DNA from: Actinomycetota bacterium
GTDB lineage: Bacteria; Actinomycetota; Acidimicrobiia; IMCC26256; VFJJ01
Length of the DNA stretch: 63,306 nucleotides
Reading direction: 5' to 3'
NCBI GenBank assembly: GCA_009886115.1
Contig: VFJJ01000019.1
Span: 1-63,306, forward strand
Each line of letters begins with the position of its first letter. The stretch's first letter is position 1. Of the stretch, positions 18,070-27,092 are shown piece by piece. The notes under the pieces were generated by a model. That model ran no database searches. It saw only the letters and a program-made list of their open reading frames with translations, and was not told the DNA's origin. The position numbers were made by a program, and so were the translations under genes.

Positions 18070-19167
18070 TCACAACAACACCGAGCGGCCGGCTTCCCAG
18101 CGGCGGAGCACGAGGTAACCGCCTTCGAGGGCGCCGCGCTTCCAGTTGCCGAAGCCCATGATCGTGCCGGGCTCACCGAGCGCGGCGGGGATCTGCTTGA
18201 CCCGTTCGAGACCGACGCGCATCCCGGCCGGCGAGACCTCCGAGGCGTGGACGAGCGCGTTGGCGACGAGGCGGGCCATGTCGAAGTGGCCGGGATGCGA
18301 CGGGCCGACGGTCTCGCGGCCGGCCAACGCCGCCAGCCGTTGGAGCTCGGGGTTGGCCTCGTGGACGGCATCGACGTAGGCCCAGCCCTCGAAGTCGGCC
18401 GTCCAATCGGGATGCACATACCCGAACATCAAGGCGGAGTTGGTGATGACGGGCCAGGGACGTCCCCGCATCGCAACACCCAAGCCCCGTGACGAGAGGC
18501 CCAACCCGAAGTAGACCACGGCATCGATTCCCGCGCCGTCCGCCCCGCCCGCGAGCGCGTCGAGCCGGGCGACGGCCTCGGCGCCATCATCGCCGCTGGC
18601 CGAGAGCGGCACCACGGCGACGAGCTCCAGCCCGTAGATGGCGGCGGCGTCGTGGAGGAACTCGTTGTACTCGCGCCCGATGATCGACTGCTCCTCGACG
18701 ACAACGATGCGGCGCGCGCCCCGTGCTACGAGGTGACGGGCGATCACGTAGGCCTCTTCTTCGAGCGAGCCGATCTGGTAGTGGAACATCCAGTCGCTGC
18801 GAGTGCGTTGCGAGCCCGACCAGTTCAGATGGGGCAGGCGCAGCTCGTCGGCCGCCGCGGTGCAGGCGATGGCATTGTCGGAGATGGCCGGACCGATCAC
18901 CGCCACCACACCCTGAGCGGCGAGCGAGCGCGACGCCTCAGCGCACACGTCAGGCTCACCCCGCGGGTAGCCGGCCGCCTCGTGGTACACCAGCTCGACA
19001 TCGTCGAGACGGGCGATCGCCGCGGCCATGTCGGGACGGTGCTCGGCCGCTCCGGCCCAGACCCGCCGGGTGTCGTCGAACCCCAGGCGGAACAGGGCCA
19101 GCATCTCGGCGCCCCCGTCGGCCTGGGCCAGCTCGTACAGGATCCCGATGCGGATGCTCACCGTCAT
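18070..19167 (-). CDS. Periplasmic-binding-fold protein (LivJ/UrtA/AmiC type) without signal peptide
   Basis: About 365 residues. It shows the type I solute-binding fold of branched-chain amino acid/urea/amide binding proteins: RIGILYELAQADGGAEML, VVAVIGPAISDNAIACTAAADELRLPHLNWSGS, then RIVVVEEQSIIGREYNEFL. No signal peptide or lipobox precedes it: the start is MTVSIRIGIL at 19167, and a GTG at 19161 fits the GGGAG better. An upstream extension would only add a repeat-encoded Arg-Pro tract. It may therefore work in the cytosol, as AmiC-type sensors do, or be mis-exported. No ABC permease or ATPase gene adjoins it. Confidence 0.65.
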   Translation of the reverse strand: MTVSIRIGILYELAQADGGAEMLALFRLGFDDTRRVWAGAAEHRPDMAAAIARLDDVELVYHEAAGYPRGEPDVCAEASRSLAAQGVVAVIGPAISDNAIACTAAADELRLPHLNWSGSQRTRSDWMFHYQIGSLEEEAYVIARHLVARGARRIVVVEEQSIIGREYNEFLHDAAAIYGLELVAVVPLSASGDDGAEAVARLDALAGGADGAGIDAVVYFGLGLSSRGLGVAMRGRPWPVITNSALMFGYVHPDWTADFEGWAYVDAVHEANPELQRLAALAGRETVGPSHPGHFDMARLVANALVHASEVSPAGMRVGLERVKQIPAALGEPGTIMGFGNWKRGALEGGYLVLRRWEAGRSVLL

Positions 19168-19173
19168 ACTCCC

Positions 19174-19203
19174 TCGTGGTCGTGGTCGTGGTCGTGGTCG
19201 TGG
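19174..19203. repeat. Hexanucleotide repeat (TCGTGG)5
   Basis: Five perfect copies directly upstream of the 18070-19167 gene start, covering where its promoter or leader should be. Copy number could affect expression. Confidence 0.85.
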
Positions 19204-19286
19204 CGTGGCGGGGCGGCAACCCTCGTTCTTTGTGTCCTCGGTCATCGCCGGCGCGGTCGTGGACGCAAAGAAGCGGGATCGTGCGC

Positions 19287-20078
19287 TCATCCATCGCTGG
19301 GCCAACACGGAGCGCGCTTCTCGACGAACGCCGCGATGCCCTCCTGCGCGTCGGCCGTCTGCGCGTTGTCGGCCATGATCCGCCGGGCGTAGGCGTAGGC
19401 GGAGACCTCGTCGAGCTCGACCTGGCGGTAGAAGGCTTCCTTGCCGATGCCCACGGTCTCTCCGCTCGCCGCCGTGATCGTCGCGACCAGATCGGCGACG
19501 GCGGCGTCGAGCTCGGGGACGGGCACGACCCGATTCACGAGGCCCCAGTCGGCAGCCGTGGCGGCCGAGATCGGGGTACCGGTCAGGAGCATCTCCAAGG
19601 CCCGCTTGCGGCCCACGGCTCGAGACAGCGCCACCATGGGCGTCGAGCAGAACAGGCCGATCTTCACGCCCGGCGTGGCGAAGGTGCTCCGATCGCTGGC
19701 GACCACGAGATCGCAGCTCGCCACGAGCTGGCAGCCAGCTGCGGTCGCGACCCCGTCGACCTTGGCGATCACCGGTTGGGGCACCCGGTGCATCGTCAGC
19801 ATCAGCTCGGTGCAGACCTCGAAGAGCCGGTCGTAGAAGCGATCGTCACGGCCGACCATCTCCTTCAGGTCGTGACCGGCCGAGAACGCCGGACCGCGCG
19901 CTTCGATGACGACCGTCCGCACGGTGCGATCGGGTCCCAGCCGGTCGAGCATGTCGATCAACGCCTGCATCGTCGCGAGTCCCAGGGCGTTGCGTCCCTT
20001 GGGGTTGTCGAGCACGACGACCGCCGTGGCGGCGTCGCGATGCACGGTCACCGACTCGGTCCCTGCTGGGTGCTCCAT
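19287..20078 (-). CDS. Enoyl-CoA hydratase/isomerase family protein (ECHDC3-like)
   Basis: 263 residues from the ATG at 20076-20078. Crotonase-fold marks: NPKGRNALGLATMQAL, the first oxyanion-hole segment FSAGHDLKEM, and GVATAAGCQLVASCDLVVASDRSTFATPGVKIGLFCSTPMVAL for the second. The active-site Glu positions of true hydratases are not obvious (GCQLVAS and CSTPM replace them), as in ECHDC3-type proteins, so hydratase activity is uncertain. It is cytosolic and probably acts on acyl-CoA. It is upstream of the solute-binding-like gene on the same strand. Confidence 0.82.
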   Translation of the reverse strand: MEHPAGTESVTVHRDAATAVVVLDNPKGRNALGLATMQALIDMLDRLGPDRTVRTVVIEARGPAFSAGHDLKEMVGRDDRFYDRLFEVCTELMLTMHRVPQPVIAKVDGVATAAGCQLVASCDLVVASDRSTFATPGVKIGLFCSTPMVALSRAVGRKRALEMLLTGTPISAATAADWGLVNRVVPVPELDAAVADLVATITAASGETVGIGKEAFYRQVELDEVSAYAYARRIMADNAQTADAQEGIAAFVEKRAPCWPSDG

Positions 20079-20228
20079 GAACGCGAACCGTAGCGGCCGC
20101 GGCGAGCGCAGCGCTCGGGCCGTCCCCGTCGGGCACTGCCATACTGGTCGAGCCACGATCGGCCCTCGCGCCTGCTCGTGGGACACATCGCCAGCGCTCA
20201 CAGCGATCAGCAACTCCGAGGAGCCCGC

Positions 20229-21236
20229 ATGTCCGAGTCACGGGTGAGGATCTCAGGGCCGATCCTCGCGGCGGCGATCGCGGTCGGTGTCGCCCTCGCT
20301 GCCGCGGCCTCGGGAGGACCCTCCGAGAGCTCTTCGGCCAGCCCCCTCGCCGCCGGAGCGGGCGCAATCGGCGCAGCGACCACGAACAGCCCCGGCGTGG
20401 TGGCTCCTGCCGCCGACGCGACGAGTGTCCCGGGCGAAGCCATGGCGCCCGGAGCGATCCCGAGCTCCGTCACGGTCGTGCACGACCCCGGTCCGCCGTC
20501 CGACGTGGCTGTCGCCCGCGGAGACGTCTCGGTCGCCGACGACGGGCATTCCCACGACACCGGCACCGGTGCCGGCACCGCGACGGGAACCGGTGGCGGC
20601 TCCTCGAGCGCAGCCGCGGCCCCTGGCGAGATCGTCAACCCCGATCACCTCGCCGAAGAGCAGCCCGACCAGCCGCTCTCGCGGTCTACACGCGACGCGC
20701 TCGCAGCTGAGCTCGTCGCAGCCCGCGAGGCCGCGCTGAAGTATCCGACGGTCGCCGACGCGGTGGCTGCCGGTTTCGTCCAGGCCGGCGAGTTCGCTCC
20801 CGGCGCCGGGGCCCACTACGTGCTCATCGGTGATCGACCGGCCGCGTTCGACCCGGCCGATCCCGACACGTACATCTACGACGGGATCAGCCCGGACTCG
20901 CGTCTCGTCGGGCTCATGTGGACATCGCTGGGCGACGGCGGAGCACCGGAGGGCTTCTCGGGGCCGAACGACCACTGGCACCGGCACGCCAACGTCTGCG
21001 TCATCTTCCAAGGCGACGAGATCACGGTGCCCTTCCCGGCCGACAGCGACATCACCCGGGAGATGTGCGACGAGGTCGATGGACGCTTCATGGAGACGAC
21101 GACGTGGATGGTCCACGCCTGGGTCGTGCCCTCATGGGACAGCCCAAAGGGCGTCTTCTCGCACGACAACCCCAACGTGCGCTGCGCCGACAACACCCTG
21201 GAAACGAACGAAGCCGGGTTCTGCGAAGGCAGCTGA
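20229..21236 (+). CDS. Exported protein with HWHRH motif and disordered N-terminal region
   Basis: 335 residues from the ATG at 20229 (CGAGGAG upstream). One hydrophobic N-terminal helix (GPILAAAIAVGVALAAAASG) acts as signal or anchor. Residues about 35-145 are low-complexity Ala/Gly/Ser/Pro with a GTGAGTATGTGGG repeat. The folded C-terminal domain (about 165-335) contains GAGAHYVLIGD, NDHWHRHANVCVIF and TTWMVHAWVVPSWDSPKGVFSHDNP, ending with a pair of Cys. The clustered His residues suggest a metal site. I do not recognise a named family. It stands alone, between a divergent enoyl-CoA hydratase gene and the convergent DUF35 gene. Confidence 0.6.
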   Translation: MSESRVRISGPILAAAIAVGVALAAAASGGPSESSSASPLAAGAGAIGAATTNSPGVVAPAADATSVPGEAMAPGAIPSSVTVVHDPGPPSDVAVARGDVSVADDGHSHDTGTGAGTATGTGGGSSSAAAAPGEIVNPDHLAEEQPDQPLSRSTRDALAAELVAAREAALKYPTVADAVAAGFVQAGEFAPGAGAHYVLIGDRPAAFDPADPDTYIYDGISPDSRLVGLMWTSLGDGGAPEGFSGPNDHWHRHANVCVIFQGDEITVPFPADSDITREMCDEVDGRFMETTTWMVHAWVVPSWDSPKGVFSHDNPNVRCADNTLETNEAGFCEGS

Positions 21237-21415
21237 GACCGGTCGTCGACTGCGCCCGAGCACCGGGGGTCGACCGCGTCCCGCCAGGGCGCCCGGACGC
21301 GACCCGTCGCAGAGGATCAGCAGGTGATCAGCAGGCCAGGCGTCGAGGGGCGACTGGTCGTCGTGGGGTGAGGTCAACGAGATCGAGCGTGCCTACAGCG
21401 TTGGCCGGGAGGTGC

Positions 21416-21895
21416 TCAGGGGGCCTCGTCGACGGGGCGGAACCGCAGCAACGTCATGCCGTCGGCACCGTGGTCGAACACCGGCTCGACGGCCATCCCG
21501 ACCCGGAGGCGCTCGAGCTCGGTGGTCACGAGCGTCGTGGAGATCCGGGCCCCCGCTGCCGACACGACGGTCGAGCCCTCGCCCGGGCCCTCGCCCGCAC
21601 CGATCTCGACGACGGCGATGATCTGCGGGACCTCGTCGTCGAACGGCGGGGCCGTGGGCTGCCAAGCGATCGCGAACGTGTACACGGTTCCCCGGCCCGA
21701 CACCTCGACCCAGTCGAGCGCGTCCGACAGGCACGAGACACAGCGCGACCTCGGGTAGTGGACCCACGATCCGCAGTCGCGGCAGTGCTGGAGGACGACC
21801 CGTTCGTCGCGCAGCGCGTCCCAGAACGGCTGCGACGTCGGCGTGGGCCGGGGGCGGGGCTTCACGATCGCCGTCGGCTGCCCGGTGATGGTCAT
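21416..21895 (-). CDS. DUF35 OB-fold/zinc-ribbon acyl-CoA-associated protein
   Basis: A 159-residue protein with an N-terminal rubredoxin-like zinc ribbon (CRDCGS ... RCVSC, about residues 38-55) and a C-terminal OB-fold, the DUF35 layout. Such proteins partner thiolase-like enzymes; in steroid side-chain breakdown the DUF35 partner of Ltp2 is needed for retro-aldol cleavage. The gene follows the thiolase at 21937-23145 by 41 bp on the same strand, so a two-subunit enzyme is likely. A Gly-Glu repeat (GAGEGPGEG) sits in the OB region. Confidence 0.85.
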   Translation of the reverse strand: MTITGQPTAIVKPRPRPTPTSQPFWDALRDERVVLQHCRDCGSWVHYPRSRCVSCLSDALDWVEVSGRGTVYTFAIAWQPTAPPFDDEVPQIIAVVEIGAGEGPGEGSTVVSAAGARISTTLVTTELERLRVGMAVEPVFDHGADGMTLLRFRPVDEAP

Positions 21896-21936
21896 CGCTC
21901 ACTCTTTTCGTTGGCGTGGCGGTATCGCGGCACCGC

Positions 21937-23145
21937 TCAGCCGCCCTGCACGATGAGCGCACCCTGCTCGCTCATGACCCCGCCGGTGCCCGACACGTAC
22001 GCGGTGTCGCACCCGCCGACCTGACGGTCACCGGCCTCACCTCGCACCTGGTGCACGGCTTCGACGACCTGCGACATGCCTCCTGCCCCGCCCGCTTGAC
22101 CGAAGCCGAGCTGGCCGCCATGGGTGTTGACCGGAAAGTCGCCCCTGTAGGTGAGTTCGTGGTCGCGCACGAAGGCCATGCCTTCGCCCTTGGCGCAGAA
22201 GCCCGAGTCCTCGATCGTGAGGAGCACGGTGATCGTGTAGCAGTCGTAGAGCTGCGCCACGTCGACATCGCTGCGGGCCACCCCGGCCATGGCAAAGGCC
22301 GACTCGGCGGCCGGACCGATCGGGGTGTGGAGCATGTCGGCGGTGTAGGTGGGCGTCTTGTGCGCCAGATGCTCGCCACAGCCGGTGACGAACACCGGGC
22401 GGTGCCGAGTGCGTCGAGCCACCTCCCGCGACGCCACCACGACCGCGGCTCCGCCCGACACCGGCATCACGATCTCCAGCAACCGCAAGGGATCGGCGAC
22501 CATCTTGGAGTTGAGCACGTCGTCGATCGTGACGGGCTTGCCGTGGAAGACGGCCTCCGGGTTGGCGCAGGCGTTGGTCCGCTGGTCGACGACGATCTTC
22601 GCCATGGCCCTCTCGTCGTAGCCGTAGAGCGCGCCGTAGCGCTGGGCGATCATGGCGTAGCCCGAGTTCTGGGCGATGTGCCCGTACGGCAGCTCGAACT
22701 CGGCCTGGGGCGAGCCCCACTCTGCGCTCGAAGCCCCGAACGCGTACTGACGCGCGATGAGCGGGTCGACGGCCCCGTCGGGCTGCGGCGGCGGGGGACG
22801 GCCTGCGATCGCCGCGACGACCACGTCGCACATCCCGAGCTCGATCGCCGCGGCAGCCCGCCAGACGGCCCCGACGGAGTTGGCACCGCCGAGATCGACG
22901 TGCTCGGCCAGGTTCACGCTCCAGCCGCAGTACTCGGCCACCGTCGCCGGGACGAAGTGCGGCGACTCCCGCAGCCGCGAGACGACGATCCCGTTGACGT
23001 CGCGGCTGGAGAGCCCGGCGTCGGCCAGGGCCAGCGCTGACAGGTCGGCCCACTGCTCGAGGTCGAACATGGGCCGCCCCGAGTACTTCCGTTCCGGTCT
23101 GTACTCGGCGATCCCGACGATCGCAGCCTCTCCCTTGAGCCCCAT
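21937..23145 (-). CDS. Thiolase-like / lipid-transfer-protein (Ltp2-type) enzyme
   Basis: About 402 residues from the ATG at 23143-23145; a GTG at 23163 is an alternative. Thiolase-fold marks: LALADAGLSSRDVNGIVV, MPVSGGAAVVVAS, VDVAQLYDCYTITVLLTIEDSGFC, and GDFPVNTHGGQLGFGQAGGAGGMSQVVEAVHQVRGEAG. The GxxNTHGG and C-terminal CDTAYVSGTGGVMSEQGALI are typical of Ltp/SCP-x thiolases that pair with DUF35. Role: C-C bond cleavage of a CoA thioester in lipid or steroid catabolism (inferred). Downstream is DUF35, upstream an MFS exporter. Confidence 0.85.
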   Translation of the reverse strand: MGLKGEAAIVGIAEYRPERKYSGRPMFDLEQWADLSALALADAGLSSRDVNGIVVSRLRESPHFVPATVAEYCGWSVNLAEHVDLGGANSVGAVWRAAAAIELGMCDVVVAAIAGRPPPPQPDGAVDPLIARQYAFGASSAEWGSPQAEFELPYGHIAQNSGYAMIAQRYGALYGYDERAMAKIVVDQRTNACANPEAVFHGKPVTIDDVLNSKMVADPLRLLEIVMPVSGGAAVVVASREVARRTRHRPVFVTGCGEHLAHKTPTYTADMLHTPIGPAAESAFAMAGVARSDVDVAQLYDCYTITVLLTIEDSGFCAKGEGMAFVRDHELTYRGDFPVNTHGGQLGFGQAGGAGGMSQVVEAVHQVRGEAGDRQVGGCDTAYVSGTGGVMSEQGALIVQGG

Positions 23146-23245
23146 CGCCTCGTTCCCCGTCACGCGTGGTCATCTCGCCCGGACCGGTCGGCACCCTGGT
23201 GCGACCGGACCTTCCGATGCAAGCCGCCGGCCCGCTGGGGGTCGT

Positions 23246-24676
23246 TCAGCCCGGCTCGACACGAGGCGAGATGGCCATCAGGACGGGTTCGGCCCCGCTC
23301 CGATCGGTCCGCCGCATGGGGCCGGTGGCTGCGATGGCCAGCCCGCACCCGAGCGCGAGGACGGCGAGCACCACCCACGCTAGTCGGAACTCGCGGATCG
23401 TCCCGGCATTCGACGCCCCGAGGATGGCGATGACCGTGGCCAACCCGATGGCATTGCCGACCTGGAGCGCCGTGCGATTCGCGGCGCTGGCCACGGAGAA
23501 GTCGATGCCCCGCACGCCTTGCACACACGCCATCGCGATCATCGGGTACGTGAGCGCCATACCCATCCCGATGAGCGCGGTGGCCGGTACGAACCGGGTG
23601 AGGAACGCCGCGTCACCGCCCTCGAGCACCGCAGCCTGGATCGCCACGCCCAGGCCGACGAGGACGGCGCCCGGAACGCCGACGCGTCGGACCCCGAACC
23701 TGTTCCCGAGCCGTCCCGTGACCGGCGACATGAGCATCGACGCCACGGCGATCGGCAACACGCCCAGCCCGGCCCGCACGACCGAGTATCCCCAGATGTT
23801 GACGAGGAACTGCACGTTGGCGAAGAGCATCGCTCCGGTGGCCGCGCCGTACACCGCAGCGGCGACCGTGCCCGCCCCCACCGACCTGATCTTCAACAAT
23901 GCCAAGGGAAGGATGGGCACCGGGTGGCGCCCGGCCCGCCACACGAACGCAGGCACCGTGATCGCGGCAGCGGCGAAGGCTCCGAGCACGCCGGCGCTGG
24001 CCCAACCCCAGGTCCGGCCCTGGACGATCCCGAGCGACAGGCTCGACAGACCGACGATGATGAGCGCCATGCCGGCCAGGTCGGGCCGGGCCGCCGTCTC
24101 GGCCGGACGATCGTCGGGGAGGGCGCGGCGTCCGGCCAACCAGGCGACGATGGCGAACAGCGGGCTCACGAGGAACGTGAGCCGCCAGCTCGACAACTCG
24201 ATGAGCACCGCCCCGAACGTGGGCCCGATCACGCCGCCCAGCGATGCAGTGGCCGAGAAGAATCCCAGCGCGCCAGCGCGACGCTCGAGCGGCGTCACGT
24301 GGAGCAGGAGCCCGAGCGCCGAGGGGGTGATGCACGCCGCACCCGTCCCCTGCACGACCCGTCCGGCGATGACGACCCAGAGCTCGGGGGCGGTGCCCAC
24401 CACGACCGAGCCGATCGAGAAGACCACGAGCCCGATCATGAAGACCCGGCGGCGCCCGATCCGGTCTGCGAACCGGCCCGCAGGCACGAGGGTGGCGCCG
24501 AACACGATCGTGTAGGTCGACAGCACCCAGCCCAGGTTCGTGAGCGACTGCTCGGGGAACGTTCGCCTGAGGTCGGGGAAGGCCACGTTCGACGAGGTGA
24601 GCGTGATCGAGACGACCATGTGACCGAGCGCGATGGCGATACGCACGAGGCGCTCCTGCCGCCGCTGATCCGTCAC
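23246..24676 (-). CDS. MFS transporter, DHA2 (EmrB/QacA) type
   Basis: 476 residues, about 14 hydrophobic helices. Motif A appears as GRFADRIGRRRVF after helix 2; GRVVQGTGAACITPSALGLL and the TLERRAGALGFFSATASLGGVIGPTFGA region are DHA2-like. A proton-driven drug or metabolite exporter in the membrane, or an uptake carrier for the cluster's substrate. It is first in an apparent minus-strand unit MFS-thiolase-DUF35 and is divergent from the P450 with a perfect palindrome between them. Confidence 0.88.
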   Translation of the reverse strand: MTDQRRQERLVRIAIALGHMVVSITLTSSNVAFPDLRRTFPEQSLTNLGWVLSTYTIVFGATLVPAGRFADRIGRRRVFMIGLVVFSIGSVVVGTAPELWVVIAGRVVQGTGAACITPSALGLLLHVTPLERRAGALGFFSATASLGGVIGPTFGAVLIELSSWRLTFLVSPLFAIVAWLAGRRALPDDRPAETAARPDLAGMALIIVGLSSLSLGIVQGRTWGWASAGVLGAFAAAAITVPAFVWRAGRHPVPILPLALLKIRSVGAGTVAAAVYGAATGAMLFANVQFLVNIWGYSVVRAGLGVLPIAVASMLMSPVTGRLGNRFGVRRVGVPGAVLVGLGVAIQAAVLEGGDAAFLTRFVPATALIGMGMALTYPMIAMACVQGVRGIDFSVASAANRTALQVGNAIGLATVIAILGASNAGTIREFRLAWVVLAVLALGCGLAIAATGPMRRTDRSGAEPVLMAISPRVEPG

Positions 24677-24766
24677 GTCACCCCCCTCCCTGGCCTCTCA
24701 CCGCTGCGTCACCGCCGAAACCCCGTCCCGTCACCGCCGGATCCCCACGACGGAACGCACGCTAAC

Positions 24767-24782
24767 CTGACGCCCGCGTCAG
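24767..24782. promoter_or_regulatory. TetR-type operator-like palindrome
   Basis: CTGACGC-CC-GCGTCAG, a perfect 16-bp inverted repeat in the 199-bp gap between divergent MFS (24676) and P450 (24876) genes. Its size and symmetry fit a TetR-family site controlling both directions. No TetR gene is in the window. Confidence 0.55.
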
Positions 24783-24875
24783 TCGAGGTGGCCGGGTCCA
24801 TGGGCATCCGACCAACAGCCGCAATGCGAACGACGGGCCGAGCATCGACAGGTCCACCAAACACAGGGAGCGATC

Positions 24876-26111
24876 ATGGCCTACGGAAGCCCCGGCGACA
24901 CAGCCCCGCTCGACGCGTCGAGCGATACCGCGATGGCTCTGGCCGCTGGCATCATGAGCGCCGAGTTCTCGAAGGAGCCCCAGGAGTACTTCCGGCGCAT
25001 GCGGGCCGAGGCGCCGGTCGTGAAGATCGGCACCATGGTCGTGCTGGCCCGGTGGGACGTGATCAATCAGGCCTTCCGCAACCCGGCCGTGTTCTCGTCG
25101 AACAAGGACGCAGTCGATCTGGGCAACGTCCGCCCGCTCATCCCGCTGCAGATCGACCCGCCGCAACACAAGAACTACCGGAAGCTCCTCGACCCGCTGT
25201 TCGCCCCCCGCGTGATGGCCGAGCTCGAGGCCGACGTCGCGAAGCTGGCCAACGAGCTCATCGACACGTTCATTGCCAACGGATCGTGCGACTTCAACAC
25301 CGATTTCGCCGTCCCGTTGCCCTGCACCGTGTTCATGCGCCTGCTCGGGCTCCCTTCCCAAGACCTGGCGCTCTTCTTGCGCTTCAAGGACGGCATCATC
25401 CGTCCCGGCGGCCACGACGCGTCGCTCGACCTCGACGCCCAGACCCGGATCCGGACCGAGATCGCGCAGGAGATGTACGCCTACTTCGAGAAGATCCTCG
25501 ACCAGCGCGAGATCGAGCGGCGCGACGACCTGCTCAGCAAGCTGCTCGACGCCGAGATCAACGAGGACGGCGATCGGGTTCGCCTCACGCGCGACCAGAT
25601 CCTCGACATCTGCTTCCTGCTCCTGATCGCCGGCCTCGACACCGTGACGGACTCGCTCGACTGCTTCTACGCCTACCTGGCGCAGCATCCCGAGCACCGT
25701 GAGCAGATCGTGGCCGACCCGGCGATCATCCCCTCGGCCATCGAGGAACTGCTTCGTTGGGAGTCGCCGGTCCCCGGCGTGGCCCGCATCGCCGTGGCCG
25801 ACACCGAGCTCGCCGGTTGCCCCATCCACACGGGCGACAAGATCTCCGTGCTCGTCGGCGCAGCCAACACCGACGAAACGCTCTTCCCCGACGGCTACAC
25901 CGTCGACCTCCTGCGCAACCCGAACCCCCACGTGGCCTTCGGCGGCGGCGTGCACCGCTGCCTCGGCTCGCACCTCGCCCGCCTCGAGCTCCGGGTCGCG
26001 ATGCGCGAGTGGCACCGCCGCATCCCCTCGTACTCGCTGGCCCCCGACACCGACCTCGAGTACACCCCCGCCCTCCGCCAGATCGAGTACCTCCCCCTCG
26101 TCTGGAGCTGA
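24876..26111 (+). CDS. Cytochrome P450
   Basis: A 411-residue soluble bacterial P450. The I-helix oxygen-activation motif is AGLDT (252-256), the K-helix ExxR is E291-R294 (EELLRWESPVPG), and the haem loop FGGGVHRCLGSH has the ligand Cys362. The ATG follows GGGAGCG. It needs ferredoxin and reductase encoded elsewhere. The Ltp-like thiolase, SDR and amidohydrolase around it suggest oxidation of a terpenoid, steroid or alicyclic substrate (inference). A strong hairpin follows the stop. Confidence 0.93.
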   Translation: MAYGSPGDTAPLDASSDTAMALAAGIMSAEFSKEPQEYFRRMRAEAPVVKIGTMVVLARWDVINQAFRNPAVFSSNKDAVDLGNVRPLIPLQIDPPQHKNYRKLLDPLFAPRVMAELEADVAKLANELIDTFIANGSCDFNTDFAVPLPCTVFMRLLGLPSQDLALFLRFKDGIIRPGGHDASLDLDAQTRIRTEIAQEMYAYFEKILDQREIERRDDLLSKLLDAEINEDGDRVRLTRDQILDICFLLLIAGLDTVTDSLDCFYAYLAQHPEHREQIVADPAIIPSAIEELLRWESPVPGVARIAVADTELAGCPIHTGDKISVLVGAANTDETLFPDGYTVDLLRNPNPHVAFGGGVHRCLGSHLARLELRVAMREWHRRIPSYSLAPDTDLEYTPALRQIEYLPLVWS

Positions 26112-26115
26112 GGTT

Positions 26116-26144
26116 CGGGAGCTGAGCACACCTGTCAGCTCCCG
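26116..26144 (+). terminator. Hairpin after the P450 gene
   Basis: CGGGAGCTGA (26116-26125) and TCAGCTCCCG (26135-26144) form a perfect 10-bp stem with a 9-nt loop, 5 bp after the P450 stop. It may terminate or attenuate before the SDR. Confidence 0.6.
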
Positions 26145-26257
26145 CGAGAACAGGCTGTCCCCAGGCTGCGGGCTGCGGGGGCCGCGGCGTAGTGTCCGGG
26201 CACTCCGACGACGCCGACGAGCGGCGTGCGTGCGGACACCAGAACGCGGGAGAGCCT

Positions 26258-27031
26258 GTGGGGCGCTACGACGGCAAGGTCGTGTTGGTGACGGGGGCCG
26301 CATCGGGGCTGGGCCGGGCGGTCGCGGTGCGCGTCGCTTCGGAAGGGGCCATGGTGCTCGGCGTCGATGTGAGTGCAGCCGGGCTGGCCGAGACGGCCGA
26401 CCTCGTGGCCAAGGCGTCCGTCGAGACCAGTGGCGGCACAGCCGAGATGAGACAGCACACCGGCGACGTTTCGCTGCCGGCGACCGGGCGGGATGCCGTC
26501 GCCGCCGCTGTGAGCGCGTTCGGGAAGCTCGACGTGCTCGTGAACTGCGCTGGATTGATCCGTTCGGCCCGTCTCGACGACGTGACCGAGGCCGATTGGG
26601 ATCTCCAGCTCAACGTGAACCTGAAGGGCACGTTCTTCATGTGCCAGGCCGCGATCCCGCACCTTCTCGCCTCGCACGGCAACGTGGTCAACGTGGCCTC
26701 GAACGCCGGTCTCATGGGCGTGAGCTACGCGGCCGCATACAACGCTTCGAAGTTCGGGGTCATCGGCATCACCAAGTCGTTGGCGATGGAGTTCATCAGG
26801 GAGCCCATCCGCATCAACGCCGTCGCGCCCGCCGGCATGGTCACCCCGCTCACGACCGGGTACGTGATGCCCCGTGATCCCGACTTCGAGCTCATGGCCC
26901 GCTACACGGGCTTCCGGGCCATGGCCCAGCCCGAGGAGGTCGCCGCGGTGATCGCCATGCTCGGCAGCGACGACGCCGCAAACGTGCACGGAGCCGTCTG
27001 GGCCGCCGACGGCGGCGTCACCGCCGGCTGA
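26258..27031 (+). CDS. SDR family oxidoreductase
   Basis: 257 residues from a GTG at 26258 (GGGAGAG upstream), starting GRYDGKVVLVTGAASGLGRAVAVR. Catalytic residues: Asn in VNCAGLI context, Ser in VASNAG, Tyr/Lys in YNASK. It ends with GAVWAADGGVTAG, a classical SDR tail. NAD(P)-dependent alcohol/ketone conversion is expected, perhaps of the alcohol made by the P450. It is followed after 61 bp by an amidohydrolase in the same direction. Confidence 0.88.
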   Translation: MGRYDGKVVLVTGAASGLGRAVAVRVASEGAMVLGVDVSAAGLAETADLVAKASVETSGGTAEMRQHTGDVSLPATGRDAVAAAVSAFGKLDVLVNCAGLIRSARLDDVTEADWDLQLNVNLKGTFFMCQAAIPHLLASHGNVVNVASNAGLMGVSYAAAYNASKFGVIGITKSLAMEFIREPIRINAVAPAGMVTPLTTGYVMPRDPDFELMARYTGFRAMAQPEEVAAVIAMLGSDDAANVHGAVWAADGGVTAG

Positions 27032-27092
27032 GCGCCGCGCACGACCGCCCCGACCGCCCCCGATCGCCCCCGAGCCGAAAGCGACAACGACC

